A DNA stretch of 64,000 nucleotides from Sanghuangporus weigelae (GCA_033182465.1 CP137324.1:1674001-1738000); one strand, 5' to 3'; shown: positions 47,947-59,706, counted from the stretch's first letter. The notes: a model not told the origin generated them from the letters alone. Numbers and translations are program-made.

Positions 47947-48844
47947 TTGAGCTTGGCTGACATGGCGTACGTCGCGCACATTGTCGAGCAGATTCAACAC
48001 AATGTTGCATTCCTTGTTGAGAACGGGCATATATCTCAGCAAAATGCAGATTCCATTCTCGCGCAACTACCGGGTCAGGCGTCTGTAGCTGCTGTAGTCG
48101 CGCCGACGCCGATCCCTGTACCTGTAACAACACCGAGACGCGTCCCAGCTCCTCCTGTGTCTGCCCCCAAAACCGTCAAAGCACGGGCCATCTGGGCATA
48201 CAATGAGAATGGCCAAGTCAGTCTTTATCTTATGTATTGAAATTGACGCGCGTTGCTCATTTGTTCAGGACCCCGATGACCTTTCTTTCCGCTCAGGCGA
48301 TATCATCGAGATCGTAGAGGAAACAAATGCGGACTGGTGGACGGGCAGGTTCAAGGGGAAGCAGGGTCTCTTGCCATCAAACCACGTTGAGAAGCTGCCT
48401 TCGGGAGCGCCTCCAGCTCCGGCGCGTACCGTCTTAGCACCGCCTCCTCAATACGACCAACCCGCTGCTGGTACTGCGGCGCCTAGGGAGAAGACACCGT
48501 ATAGACCATTCGGAGCTGCACACCATGGTGCAGACAAGCCGCCGCCTGCTGGATCTGGCGCTGTGAACTCTGTTGGCCTACAGGAAGCACCAGGGCAGGA
48601 TAAGAAGAAGGGCAAGTATGGTGCCCTTGGTAACACTGTAGGTTTTCCTTCTTATGAGGTGCATTAGACGATGATGGGCTAAATCAAATCTGTTGTAGAT
48701 GGCTCATTCTGCTGCGGGCGGTGTAGGATTCGGCGCAGGTTCGTCTTATGCGCAGCTTTATTTGATACACGAAGCGACGTTTTAACGTACTTTTTTCTTT
48801 CAGGTGCTGCGATAGGCGGAGGACTTGTCCGAGCGATTTTCTGA
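47947..48844 (+). CDS. SH3-domain protein of the Lsb1/Pin3 (Csh3) type
   Basis: An actin-patch adaptor family (yeast Lsb1 and Pin3/Lsb2, S. pombe Csh3) whose SH3 domain binds the WASP protein Las17. The N-terminus (AYVAHIVEQIQHNVAFLVEN) is the conserved helical segment. The SH3 domain follows at ARAIWAYNENGQ, split by an intron, then DPDDLSFRSGDIIEIVEE, NADWWTGRFKGKQGLLPSNH. These give the ALYDY-like, acidic RT-loop, WW and SNYV-like positions. A Pro-rich region comes next, then the hallmark Gly/Ala-rich hydrophobic tail (AAGGVGFGAG, then AAIGGGLVRAIF), built from two short exons. Total is about 225 residues. The ATG at 47947 (MSLADMAY) is the first good one, though MAYVAH 15 nt later is possible. 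Confidence 0.85.
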
Positions 48845-49247
48845 AGTCTTTATACCCACGTTTTGTGATAGATGGGAATATTTTGGGAAATGAGCCTTTG
48901 ATTCCTGGCTTCGCGAAGCTGTGGACAACGGAAGTGCAACTGCATCGTCTCTGGCTCTAGATGAACAGTGGATTGTTTATTTCGAATTTTTGAGGAAAAT
49001 GAATGAAAATGAAATAAAAGTTGTTGTTGACATAATCTGAAATGCCGAATGCAATGTGGGCTTGTATGTAACACCGCTTCATCCCGCAGCACCTGCATCG
49101 ACAAACAAACATTGCTCCCGTTCTTCACTTATAACCACCACCATCCCAAGACCAGTTGGTCTCGCCACAGATCTCCAGTTGAAGACATTCCACCCGCTAT
49201 TTCTCTCTGACACGCAACGTCACGAGGTGCTCACGATAGTCCACACA
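48845..49247. other. Intergenic region
   Basis: 403 bp between the SH3 adaptor and the four-span protein. The first half is the adaptor's 3' region. The second half is promoter and leader of the next gene, with no coding signal of its own. Confidence 0.4.
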
Positions 49248-51170
49248 ATGCCTATAATGGACCATATCCAGTCTGCCTTCGAAAAGGTCCTAAGACCGAA
49301 TAGAGGCACTCTCGCTGGGAGAGGCAAGGGGATAGGGAACACAGGTGTAGCTCAGTTTGAGGACGATGTGCGTAGCTTTGTCACAGTATTCTTCTCTTTC
49401 CTGTCTCTTGCCCCTATCGCAACACTTCTTCAAACCCTGGTTGCCTTGGGCTGCAACCGTACTCGTTTGCGCAACGCTTCTGATGCTATGACCGGGGAGC
49501 CGGCGATGCGGCGCAGCAAGGAAGACGAGGCAGTCTTGCCTTAAGTGGCGATGCACTGGTTCAACTTTGCGACGCGTCTTGTTTCAGCACTCTCACCTCT
49601 CACTTCTTTGGCGCGTCCCCTGCGTCTGCTCGTCACTGTTGCGCCTTGCTGCAATCCTGTATGCATGAATGCAACAGACGCAGCGCTGTCGTCTTCTCCG
49701 AACGTCCTGGCGGTGACGGCGGTCGCTTCCATCGCGTCACGAACAGTCGCGAGCGCGTTGTCTGTGACGTCCGCGTCAGCGTCAGCTAGCGCGTCAAGCT
49801 TCCCTGATAGAGATATAAGCGCTGGTGATGGTGCACTTGCTGCTCTCTTGCTTGTCCCTATTGTGTTTGTGCTGTGGTTATGGGTTGCGTCATCTCTCTT
49901 TTTCGTTTTCAATTCATTTTCTCTGTTGTGTGTCCTTGCTGAATGCATGTTCTTTGTCCTTCTTGTAGATGATCATCTCAAAACCTGCAATTATTTTCTA
50001 TGGCTCTCAAGCATTCTTCAACTTCATTGCTATGTGCTGCTTCGCAAGTGTTGCAAGCTTCCAAGCAAAATGGGATGTTGGTCCATGTACGTCCCTTTCA
50101 TTTGCTTCATACACATCATTTCTAATTTGTGTATCTTAGCCGGTCTATCTGGCTTTGCCATCTTTGTTTCCGTCACAACCATGCTCTTATCATTGTTCCT
50201 ACTTTTCGTGCCTGTCATCGATGTCAAATACGGCAAGCTCTCGCGCCTGTCCCGCGCTCTCTCAGAGACTCGGGTTGCTTTCATCTTGACTGTCACGGGG
50301 ACGACTCTTGATCTTCTCGTCGCGTATGTAACACTGCCTGTTGTCTTGTCCCAAGTTAACTGACTGGAATTTCTCAGATTCATTACTACGATTTCCGCTT
50401 GGATACAAAAGGGTTGCAAGAACCCAGACGATGATCCCCATTCTGACCTGGGAGACGACTTCAAGAATGGCCTAGGAGGATGGTGCTCTACCAAGAAAGC
50501 CGGCGCTATATTCTTCTGGCTTGCTTTTGGTAAGGCGTCCTACTGCAAGTACAGTCCAATTTATAACATTATATTTGTAGCTGCTTGGTGTGGAACACTC
50601 ACTCTCAGTATACTGAGCTGGAGGAGTGGGAAAGCCCGTCATCCCCGTGATCCTCCTTTCAATCCGCCTGTTGGGAGTGAGCAAGGAGTCTATGACGAAC
50701 TCGAGGAAGAGGAAGACGAGTCCACCTATGGGCGACCTGCACCTCTTCGTGGTAGCTCTACTCATGCCGATTCCCCTTTCACCGACGGCGCGGCTGTTAA
50801 CAGGAACTCACAAGCATCCTCCTATACTTTGCCTCCTGTGAGCGGTGTTGGTAATTTCAACCCTTCGGGTGTCTCGTCTGCAGCAGGCTCTATTCCCGCG
50901 GCGCGATCTTCGGTGGACGCTTATGGAGCGTTCTCGGATCCTGCACCATCCGGGTACGGGGGTACACCTCCAGTTCAGCAGCAGTCTTTTGGCACCGCTA
51001 GTGGTCTTGACAACATGTCTCCGGGCGGTGTCAGTCGAACAATGCAGTATGCGGATCCGTACGCTGCTGTGAGAGCTTCGATCGCAGGCGGTCCTGCACC
51101 ATCAACGTACTCGACCCCAAGTGCTACCCAGGGCCCACCGAGTTACACTGAATACACCGGATACCGATGA
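49248..51170 (+). CDS. Four-span membrane protein (MARVEL-like)
   Basis: Five exons (49248-49367, 49969-50086, 50140-50323, 50378-50529, 50581-51170) give 387 residues in frame. Exon 1 encodes a 40-residue cytosolic lead (VLRPNRGTLAGRGKG). Exons 2-5 encode four hydrophobic helices: FYGSQAFFNFIAMCCFASVA, IFVSVTTMLLSLFLLFVPVI, AFILTVTGTTLDLLVAFITT and AGAIFFWLAFAAWCGTLTL. A Cys-containing loop (KGCKNPDDD and GWCSTKK) precedes the fourth helix. The C-terminal 190 residues are disordered, Pro/Ser/Gly-rich and end PPSYTEYTGYR. Topology and loop cysteines fit the fungal MARVEL-like group, which organises plasma-membrane domains. Exon 1 is less certain than the rest: intron 1 would be 601 nt, and the ATG at 49969, directly after its acceptor, could itself be the start. 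Confidence 0.75.
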
Positions 51171-51621
51171 ACGGATTAATTATGGAATAATAATAACTAA
51201 ACTGGATGTTGTTGTTGTAACATGTGATATGTTTGTTCATTGTTCGTGTTGGATGACGGACTTGGTTCTGTAGCATCGTCATGAATACGCCATGACCACT
51301 TGCTTTTTTCCCCTTTACTTTCGTGTGTTTTTTTTTTTGTTTTTTTGCTTCAGCCATATTTTACGAACGATATTTATTTCTTTGTCGTTAAACGTTCTTC
51401 TACATACGATATTACCTGTGACTTCGTTGTAAAATAAAGCATTGGATGGTCTGCAAATTCGATTTCGATCAAAAATGTTGTATTCTGCGCACGTGACGTG
51501 CGCCGATCGCGCTGCTTTCTTAATCTTATTCCAGTTATTTCGGGTCTAATTCCTACAATCATCTCCTGCACTTGGATGTGGCCGGACTGACTCGTCAACG
51601 GAGACTTTCTGTACCTCCATT
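51171..51621. other. Intergenic region
   Basis: 451 bp between the four-span protein and Vps34. A nine-base T run with further Ts lies at about 51328-51346. A short palindrome, CACGTGACGTG, is near 51489. No gene is seen. Confidence 0.4.
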
Positions 51622-54600
51622 ATGGATAAAGATAATCCAGACTTTACTTTCGCGAAGTCGAGTTCATTGAAGCTCCCCGTCACGTTCCGTATGTAAGCTC
51701 AGTTTGCAAGTCTTGATGTTATCCGGTTGGATTAATTGAAATATGTCGTGTGGACCTTAATTTCTTTCTTCTCAGCTCTCAGTTCGAGGGAAATAGGAAG
51801 CCGAGACCGTTCACGGATATAATTGACAACCCGGATTTGCAGTTCTCTGGTCTTCAGACTCCGTATGCTCATGCAGTTTAGACTTTGGCCTATGTCTAAT
51901 TACGAATATGTCGTTTGTCCAGAGGTTTCTCGGACCTTTATGTGACTTGCCAGCTGGTTGCGGATAATAAGCCGCTTACGATCCCATTCCGAACGGCTTT
52001 CAAGGCGTTTAAGAACAGCTACATGTATGTATTCTTCTACTGTTGTGGTTTTATCTGGTACAAAATGGTTGCTGACGTGCACCCACGCTTTAGGTGGAAC
52101 GAATGGATAACGCTGCCGATTCGGTATTGCGACCTTCCGCTGAGCTCGCAAATAACGTTCACGGTGTGGGATATTGAAGGACCGCGTTCGGCAGCTCCTG
52201 TAGGAGGAACTACGTTCCGTTTGTTTGGAAAGAAACGGTGAGTGTGTTATCTCTTGGATATCACCTGCGACTTATCCATCTTGATGTTCAAGGACATTGA
52301 GGAGAGGGAAGCATAGATTGTATTTGTGGCAGGGTACCGAGGCAGATGGATCTGTGGATACGAAGACTCCTAGCAAGATGGAGATGAAGGATGAAATGGG
52401 GCGGTTGGAGAAGGTGACGAGCTGCTTGCCAGCCTGCTTCGAGTTTAATGACTCATAACGAAATTTTCAGCTTGTGAAGAAGTACGAAAGAGGGGACATG
52501 CCGAAAGAAGATTGGTTAGACAAGCTTGCCTTTCGGAAGATGGAAGAAATCCATGCTGTAAGGTTCCCGTACGTGAACTGCGCGTGTAAAGGAGTCGCTA
52601 ATGTACCTCCCAGGCTGAGGCTAAGAAGTCAAAGGATTTCTTCTTGTATATCGACCTTCCGCGGTTTGATTTCCCTGTTGTCTTCTCTGAACCGGTAATG
52701 GCTTTTTGTCGTATGCGCGATTGTTCTGTGCTGATTGAAGAAATAGGAGCCAACTAATCTACCTACTATCATATCGGCGACTTCATCTCCCCAAGCATCG
52801 GTCACCCCTGTTGCAGGATCGCTTCTCTCGGATTCTTCTCTGTGGCAAATTGTTGATCCTGAAGTTGGTCGAGACAATCCTGTGGAGGACAAGCATCGTC
52901 GACTTATCCGAAGTCAGCGAAGTGGCGTCTTGGATAGGGAATTAAAGCCGAATGCAAAGGATCGAGATGAACTTGCCGTACGCTACAGTCCAGTTCGATC
53001 TCTGAATGGCTCTGACCGACTTTTGGTTTTAGGTCATTCTGAACTACCCGCCAACTCAACCGCTCACGTCAGAAGAGAAAGACCTAGTTTGGAAGTTCCG
53101 TTTCTATCTGACGCGAGATAAACGCGGATTGACTAAGTTCTTGAAATCCGTGACATGGCGCGATCCAAGTGAAGTGAAACAGGCGGTGGAGGTTTTGCTG
53201 CCACTTTGGACAGATATTGAGGTTGACGATGCTCTCGAGCTGCTCGGTCCTGGAACGGTCGACAGCCGAGTGCGAAATTTTGCCGTAAAGCAACTCTCGA
53301 AGGCAGATGATGATGTGAGCCTTTGGCCCTGATTGAAATCCACGTATGCTAATCCATGTACTACGTTCGTCATAGGAGTTGCTTCTCTATTTGTTGCAGT
53401 TACTTCAGGCCCTGAAGTTTGAAAGCTCTGCGAACGAGCAGCGGTCCATGCGACTCAGTACGAATGCCATCTCGCAGGAGGACAGTGGTCTGGCAGATTT
53501 CCTCATCGACCGATCTGTTCGAAATCCCGTTCTGGGTAACCGCTTCCATTGGTATCTTATGGTTGAAGTTGCTTTAGAAGATAAGCAAGTCGCAAAAGTA
53601 TATGGGAAAGTCTGGTATAAGTACATGGAGAAGCTTAAGAAGGTAAAGCCTCCTCCTTTGGTCTGCCAGACTTTACTGACTATATTTCTTTCAGTCTGAT
53701 GATGGTGTTGCACGAACGGATGTTCTTCGTCGACAGGGCGAGCTTATTTCCACGCTTGCGAAAAAGGCGAAGGAATTGAAGGCTTCAAAAGACCAGAGAC
53801 CAAAGAAGATCGAACGTTTAAGAGCGTTCATTGCGGATTCAAAAAATGGACTTCTGAACATGGCACCTCTGCCGTTACCACTGGATGCAGCTGTTGAAGT
53901 CACCGGGATAGTCCCTGAGAAGGCTTCCGTCTTCAAATCGAGCCTTTCTCCTATGCTTCTGTACTTTACTTGTACAGACGGGAGTGAATACCCGCTGATT
54001 TTCAAGGATGGAGACGACATGAGGCAGGATCAGCTGGTGATCCAGCTCTTCACGCTCATGGATCGGTTGCTGCGCAAGGAAAACTTGGATTTGAAGGTCA
54101 GCCCTTACGCGGTCCTCGCTACTAGTCCCTCGCAGGGAATGGCACAATTCATACCGAGTATGGCAATTGCGACTATCGTGAGCGAGTATAATGGATCACT
54201 CCTCAATTACTTGAGGGCGCATAATCCAGACGAAGGAAGTGTTGGGACATTTGGCGTCAAGAAATCAGTTTTGGATACTTTCGTACGAAGTTGTGGTAAG
54301 AAATATCAACAATTTCGCAATTTAATGCACAAACTCACTGAGCTGTTCAGCCGGCTACTCTGTCATGACGTATATTCTTGGGGTAGGCGATAGGCATTTG
54401 GACAACTTACTACTGGCACCAGATGGTGAGTCGTTTGATCGTACCAAAAAGACAACGATTGTTGACGATCTTTCTTTGTTGTCCTTAGGACACTTCTTCC
54501 ATGGTTCGTCATCAACATTTTGTACTTCTTGCACACGAGAACTGACGCTGCTATCCAGTCGACTTTGGTTATATTCTTGGGCATGATCCCAAGCCTTATC

Positions 54601-54932
54601 CTCCTCCGGTAAAAGTTTGTCCGGAGATGATCGAGGCTATGGGCGGGACGCATTCACCAGAGTTCGCGCGATTTCAAAACCTTTGCTTTGTGGCATATAC
54701 AATCCTGAGAAAGAGCGCGAACCTCATACTTAACTTGGTGTCCCTCATGGGAGAAGCTAACATACCTCACGTCAATTATCGCGACGTCCATGAGCAATTG
54801 CAGGAGAAGTTCCAGTTACACCTCTCGGAGGAAGAGGCAATTAAGGAGCTTGAGAAGCAGCTCCGTGGCAGCTCTACGTATCACAACTTCCTTGATAGGA
54901 TGCACGGAGTTGCCCAGTATTGGCGCTATTAG
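51622..54932 (+). CDS. VPS34: Class III phosphatidylinositol 3-kinase Vps34
   Basis: The kinase that makes PI3P for endosomal sorting and autophagy in complex with Vps15 and Vps30. At least a dozen exons give roughly 880 residues. The C2 domain comes first ([20 protein letters not shown], then [20 protein letters not shown]). The helical PIK domain includes [20 protein letters not shown] and [18 protein letters not shown]. The kinase domain shows the ATP-binding stretch [17 protein letters not shown], the catalytic loop [12 protein letters not shown] and the activation loop [20 protein letters not shown], with DRH and DFG intact. It ends in HGVAQYWRY, the conserved tail helix needed for membrane activity. 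The first intron probably uses the GTAAGC donor at about 51699, which restores the FRIS-QFEG reading. It converges on the biotin gene with 120 bp between stops. Confidence 0.95.
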
Positions 54933-55052
54933 TCGGACTCGATGGTAGTCAGATTGCACTTTGTATTGTTTGATGGACCAAGCACTTAAGTATGTTTATA
55001 AACGCAAATCATGTACTTTAATTACAGTATTCTGTTCCTTAACCATTTGTAC

Positions 55053-57641
55053 TCAGGATGTACTGAGAGCGCTGAGAATTCTTGTTTCGAGCTCTTTGAT
55101 AGTGTCCCTCGATGTGTTCAAGCTGGTCATGAAGTATGCTACATCTCCGAGCGTCCTGAAGTGGATACCGAAAGACTCATCATTCGGAGGCACCTTTATG
55201 GATTGTAAACGATCTTGCGCTAGTTGGGATCGATAGCCTACAAAGGACAATAAGCATGACATCTTCCAAAAGGTACCTGAAGAAAGCCTTACCTTCTCCA
55301 TTACCTCGTAACTTGATAGCTAACACTGTACCCATAGACATCGCCGAATCCACTGTCTGTAGACGGGATACCTCTGTCAAAAATTCTGGATTCCACATAC
55401 TCCACATTGGAGAGGGCAGTGCTGATGCAGACTGTCCTTGCCAGCTGCGCTGCATTCCAGTCCAAGTATCAGATACTGCAAGTTTGTCCATCATGGCGAG
55501 GGACTCATTCGCGACCTCGCAACCAACGGCGTGAGCGGTATAGCTATGCCCGTGGAGCAAAGCATCGGCTTTTGAATCACTGAGGAACGCTTCGAATATT
55601 GAAGATGAGGCTAATGTAACCGCTAGAGGAACTACGCCCCCTGTGAGGGTCTTCGCATATACAGCAATATCCGGTTCTATGCCAAGGGTTGGGATGCAAC
55701 TTTGCAAGCCTAGGCGGTAGAGGCCAACGAACACCTCGTCGAAAATGACGGGTAAGCCACGCCAAGCATCGTCCCCTCGTCCAGGCTCGGCGCCTCTCAC
55801 GACGTCGATGAGGACTCGTTGGAACAATGGATCCACAAAGATCATTCCACCCGCGCCCATAACAAGAGGTTCTAGGACCAGAGCGGCGAGTCGTGTTGGA
55901 GCTTGTTGCGCATTGAGTTTACGCATAATCTGGGTGATACCTCTTCGATATGATTCAGCGAGTTCTGTATCAAGTCGGCTGGGGATGTCGTAAAGACAAG
56001 GTAATGAATCAACCACGATGTGTTTCTGCCACAGAAGCTCTCTGACTGTGAAAGAATCGGGTAGAGTAATAGTCGCCTTCCCCTCCCGCATCGAAACTGT
56101 AGGCGGATCAAGCCAAAATCCTTTAGCAGAATGCCATTCGCAGGTATAAACGCCGTCACCAGCATAGCACGCATCCATAACGCCGATCGTGTCACCGTGG
56201 TAGCTTCCTTTTAGTCCCAAGACGCCGAGCTGCTGCTTATCAGCTTGTTTGAGATCGGCACCATAACGCGTACAGTAAGCACGTAAAGCCATTTTCAATG
56301 CAACTTCCATTGCTGTGGAACCATCGTCCGAGAAAAATACACGTGAGGCCCAACCTGATCCTGGTCCGTTAGGCGAGACAAGCCTTTCTGCGAGCTTGAG
56401 AGCGGGTAGATGGATAGCTTGTGGAAACATGACATGGCCGTACCGACCTGCTGCGCGTGCAGCTGCTATGGCCAGAGAGGAGTGGGCATGGCCGAAAGCT
56501 TGCGTCCACCAGGATGCAGATCCGTCAAAAGAAGGGGAGAGAAGACTGGAAGTTTTGCTCGAATGTCCAGTATATACACTAAAGAAGTCTCCGTGAGCAC
56601 TGTCAATCACCGTTACATCCCCTGGGTCTTTTATAAAGCCATGCTGGACGAACGGCCACCAAATAGAGTTCCTTGAGCGGTCGGGCATCGAATGTAATTC
56701 ATCAATCCTTCCCGAGTGTCGTTTGTCTAGATGATCATTCAAGTTCGTCAATCGCTCGCCGTGCAACAATCTAGAGTAGTACGAGTCTGTCGCCGTGAAA
56801 TTCAAGTTCGCATTATCGAGCTTTGGTGGTGGCAAAGGAAATGACGCGACGTATACGTCTCGTTCGGCAAAGTATTCGGATAAGTATTCCCAATTTCGGT
56901 AATAATCATCCTGAAAGGTCATGATCGCGTCCACTGAGTATCCTCGTAGAACCAAAGACTCGTATGATGATATAGTCGAAGAGATACCCCCAAGTTTAGA
57001 GTCGCCGACAAGAATAGCCGGAAACCGCAGAGGACGATAACTATCAACTTGGCTTGCACCGCTTATTGACGGGCTGTGGACGCCTTTGAGGACAAATCAT
57101 TTTTATTGGCCAAGAGTCGACGAAGTGTTGGGAAACGTACCACCTGCCGTTTCAATGTACACATCAGTTTTGTCGGCGGTTCGCCGTGCGCAGTCATTGA
57201 TGTACGCTGAAACAGACTTGTTGACGATTTCATCTGTAGGCTGACGAAATCGTCGTCACTACGTTAAACTTAAGATGCCATAGAGTTTATTCGACGACCT
57301 TATGTGCACTTTGTTCGGGTTCAAGTCGAAGAGCTAGATGTGGACTGACGGGTTCCTTGAACCGAAAAAGACACTCCAGTTGAATTCTACTATGATAGCG
57401 TTTGCCGAAACGCTTCACAAACCTACGAGTCCATTGATCAGGTTGAAATACACCTAGCATTCTTCAAAACTCACTCGTCGTCCGCATCCTGAATGGGACC
57501 CGTACTGACCGGCTTTAAGTATCGAACGTCTCGTCCTCTACCAGCCGAAGCTAGTGCGAGAGCAGTAACAAGCACGGTTTTCCCGACATCTGTGTTTGCC
57601 CCAAATATCTGATGGATTCGAATATTTTTGGACAGATGCAT
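55053..57641 (-). CDS. Bifunctional dethiobiotin synthetase / DAPA aminotransferase
   Basis: One polypeptide for the two middle steps of biotin synthesis: BioA converts KAPA to DAPA, and BioD closes DAPA to dethiobiotin with CO2 and ATP. The BioD half comes first: the P-loop GANTDVGKT in exon 1, EPVSPHLA, then YIETAGGVHSP (family motif for ATP and DAPA binding) and PAILVGDSKLGG. The BioA half fills the long exon 55300-56955: SWWTQAFGHAH, SDDGSTAMEVALKMA, GSYHGDTIGVMDA, the PLP Asp of VIFDEVFVGLYRLG, and the catalytic Lys of YAKTLTGGVVPLAV. A short last exon ends LSALSTS. This BioD-BioA order is the one known from plants and fungi. It probably acts in mitochondria, though no clear targeting peptide is seen. 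Divergent to the complex I subunit at 161 bp. Confidence 0.95.
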
Positions 57642-57802
57642 TATGTATCTGGATTCTGGACTGAAGAAAAGAAAGTAAGAGAAAAATAGAGTTTAGTTTC
57701 TCAAAGTTGACTGTATATGCGTACGTAATCATTTTTTTTTTCTGGACCGGATTTCGGTTCTCATCACAACCGTGACTTCAGCAAGCTAGCTTTCTTGCCG
57801 TC
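57642..57802. promoter_or_regulatory. Compact divergent promoter
   Basis: Only 161 bp separate the ATG of the biotin enzyme (-) from the ATG of the complex I subunit (+). It holds a ten-base T run (about 57730-57740) typical of fungal housekeeping promoters and no TATA box for the plus strand. Both products are likely mitochondrial, so shared control is possible. Confidence 0.5.
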
Positions 57803-58147
57803 ATGGATTCAGAGACCGTCGCTCAGTTGCAAGGTATACTATCTCACCTATCTTTGTATTTCCTTGAATGCCGAGTTCCTCTTTTCCAGACAGACTGCAC
57901 GCCCGCGACGAGCTAATTCGAGAATCATGGGTTCGCGCCATGGAAGTGAAGATTGTACGCGATGAACTGACGAAGTGCCAGCGAACAGAGGGCGTGAACC
58001 ACTACGAGAGCTGCAAATTTCTCGCAGAAAAGTATCTCCGAATGTTAAGGGAGAACAGAGTACGCTCGCTTCCTGAACTATCACAACTTTGACGTGTTTA
58101 CAGCTGCATCTGTGCAGGTGAAAGGGTACAAACAAGTGGACGTCTGA
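57803..58147 (+). CDS. Complex I 12-kDa-type subunit (NDUFB10/PDSW group)
   Basis: A small accessory subunit of mitochondrial NADH:ubiquinone oxidoreductase. Three exons code for about 77 residues: MDSETVAQLQ, then a central exon with LHARDELIRESWVRAMEVKI and VRDELTKCQRTEGVNHYESC, then a ten-codon last exon VKGYKQVDV. The two cysteines in CX11C (KCQ-x-EGVNHYESCK) match the intermembrane-space cysteine pair of the family, imported by the Mia40 route. Fungal homologs end in the same GYKQ-DV motif, which supports the short final exon. No cleavable presequence is expected. The first exon ends in a phase-1 intron of 58 nt or so. Confidence 0.85.
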
Positions 58148-58355
58148 GTTCTTACACATCATTCTTGTCATGCAACGCCATAGCTATTCAATTCCATGAA
58201 ATGGGATACAGTATTCGTATCAGCACATAGATTATGTCGTGTCAGAATTACATGAGCTCCTAAGCAAGTAAACTAACATGCGACTGTCCCAACTCCATGT
58301 CGCTTTTTCCAAGGCGTAGCGCAAAGATCTGGCTCAAAGGCATCGTCTCTCTTAC
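58148..58355. other. Convergent intergenic region
   Basis: 208 bp between the stops of the complex I subunit (+) and TRAP-alpha (-). It must contain both 3' ends. No gene is seen. Confidence 0.4.
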
Positions 58356-59454
58356 TTATTTGCGACCTTTTCGCTTTCGACCCTCTGTTCCACTCGTTTC
58401 TCCACCACTCAGCTCATCTCCACTGCTCGCAGCGCCAGCCTTTTTCTTACCGCCTCTCATTTTAAGATGGTGTTCGGGAATCCATTCCTCTTCATAACCT
58501 GCGCCGGAAGCTGTGACCGATCCAACAGGTGAGCTGATACTGGCCTTGCCGACTGTTGACACCGCAGTCTTTCGTGACTTCCTCGGTTTGGGAACGAAAG
58601 TAGCGTAGGCCAGATATCCAAGACCTCCGAGGAAGGCTGCAGTCAACAAGTACGTCGTGACACTGGGACAGATTCATGAGATTTCTTCGTCTGAATACAA
58701 ATGCGAAGTGCTTACACTTGATAATCAAAGAAAGAGAAATCAGGCTCGACCACAGTCACGACGGAATCGTACGCGGTTACACGGTGGATTTCATCCTGAA
58801 TAGAAATGAGTATAAAAACAGAGAATAAAAAGCAGAACCCTCACATCAACCGCATGCGTCAACCAGATGTTGAGACGTATATCTCCCGGCTACGTGAGAG
58901 TTCAATAGTCTGAGAGGCGTTATACTATCGATCTTAAGGAAACCGGCGAACCTTAAACCTAGCAATAGCATGGAATTAGACACGTCAAAAGAAGCAAGGA
59001 CAAAACGTACTCGCTATGGAATTGATACGGTAGTTGCACCTTTGCTCCAGAGACTAGACGCAGACCATATGGGAGAGTTGAAGCCTGGTATGCGCATTAG
59101 TAAAGCAAGGAAAGTAGACCAATAGACTGAATCATACATTCTTAATGAGTGAGTCTGTCTGGGGGTCATGGAATGAACCCGCTACGGAAATCAGTGTAAC
59201 GTTTTGCTCAGACTGATTTTCTATCAGGAGGTTAATTCGGTTGCGTTCCCCGTTGACAATCTCTTTAGGAAATACATGAATTCAGCGGGATTCAGCTGAG
59301 GACGTGAAGGATGGAACTGACGACCGAACGGATTGTTTTCTGGGAACGAGGCTATCACAGATATTTCCGGCTCTGTTGAAGCTGGCTGGTCAGACTGGGC
59401 GACGACCGAGACTACCAGAAAGAGCAGCGCAGACCAGGATGTAAAGAAGCGCAT
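58356..59454 (-). CDS. Translocon-associated protein alpha (TRAP-alpha / Irc22-like)
   Basis: An ER membrane protein next to the Sec61 channel. The start MRFFTSWSALLFLVVSVVAQ is a clear signal peptide with cleavage after about residue 19. The lumenal domain is spread over several small exons: NPFEIVNGERNRINLLIEN, NVTLISVAGSFHDPQTDSLI, STLPYGLRLVSGAKVQLPYQ, then FHSEFKPGDIRLNIWLTH and VTAYDSVVTVVEPDFSFFDY. One membrane helix (LLTAAFLGGLGYLAYATFV) and a cytosolic Lys/Arg tail (VPKPRKSRK, ending KRKGRK) follow. The tail's EEWIPEHHLK is the Irc22-like signature. The FHSEFKPGD block needs a 7-nt exon at 58952-58958. Seven or so introns make this the most finely split gene here. It is divergent to the first class V enzyme. 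Confidence 0.9.
58952..58958 (-). other. 7-nt micro-exon of TRAP-alpha
   Basis: The coding unit GTTTAAG completes a split Glu codon and adds Phe-Lys. It is flanked by an intron ending TTGCTAG and one starting GTTCGCC. It links HSE to PGDIR so that the conserved EFKPGD motif is kept; without it the frame is lost. This is a reading by conservation, not by RNA. Confidence 0.75.
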
Positions 59455-59706
59455 GACGGTGAGCAGAGTTGAGGTCCAATAGCTTAGCTACGCGTCCAGT
59501 CTTTCTTAGTGCCACGTATAGGAAAATCTGACACGTCAAATATGGCAACGTCGATCCCTCAAGCGCATCGGCCCGAAGATTGATAGATAGGTAAGTCTCC
59601 TGCGAAAAGAACCATTATTGCGTTCATTCTGATCTGAATGAGTATGAACCGTTCTGAGGGTTATTGAGTTGCTTCGCTCGACTCGTCATCTCGTCCGGGT
59701 TAATCG
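59455..59706. promoter_or_regulatory. Divergent intergenic promoter
   Basis: 252 bp between TRAP-alpha (-) and the first class V enzyme (+). No TATA box stands out. No sequence shared with the promoter of the second copy is obvious by eye. Confidence 0.4.

Noticed and set aside
49545-50363. Frame of 272 codons with membrane helices
   Set aside because: It combines intron sequence with the MARVEL-like exons in the wrong frame. Hydrophobicity comes from T-rich codons shared between frames, and the spliced model explains the region better.
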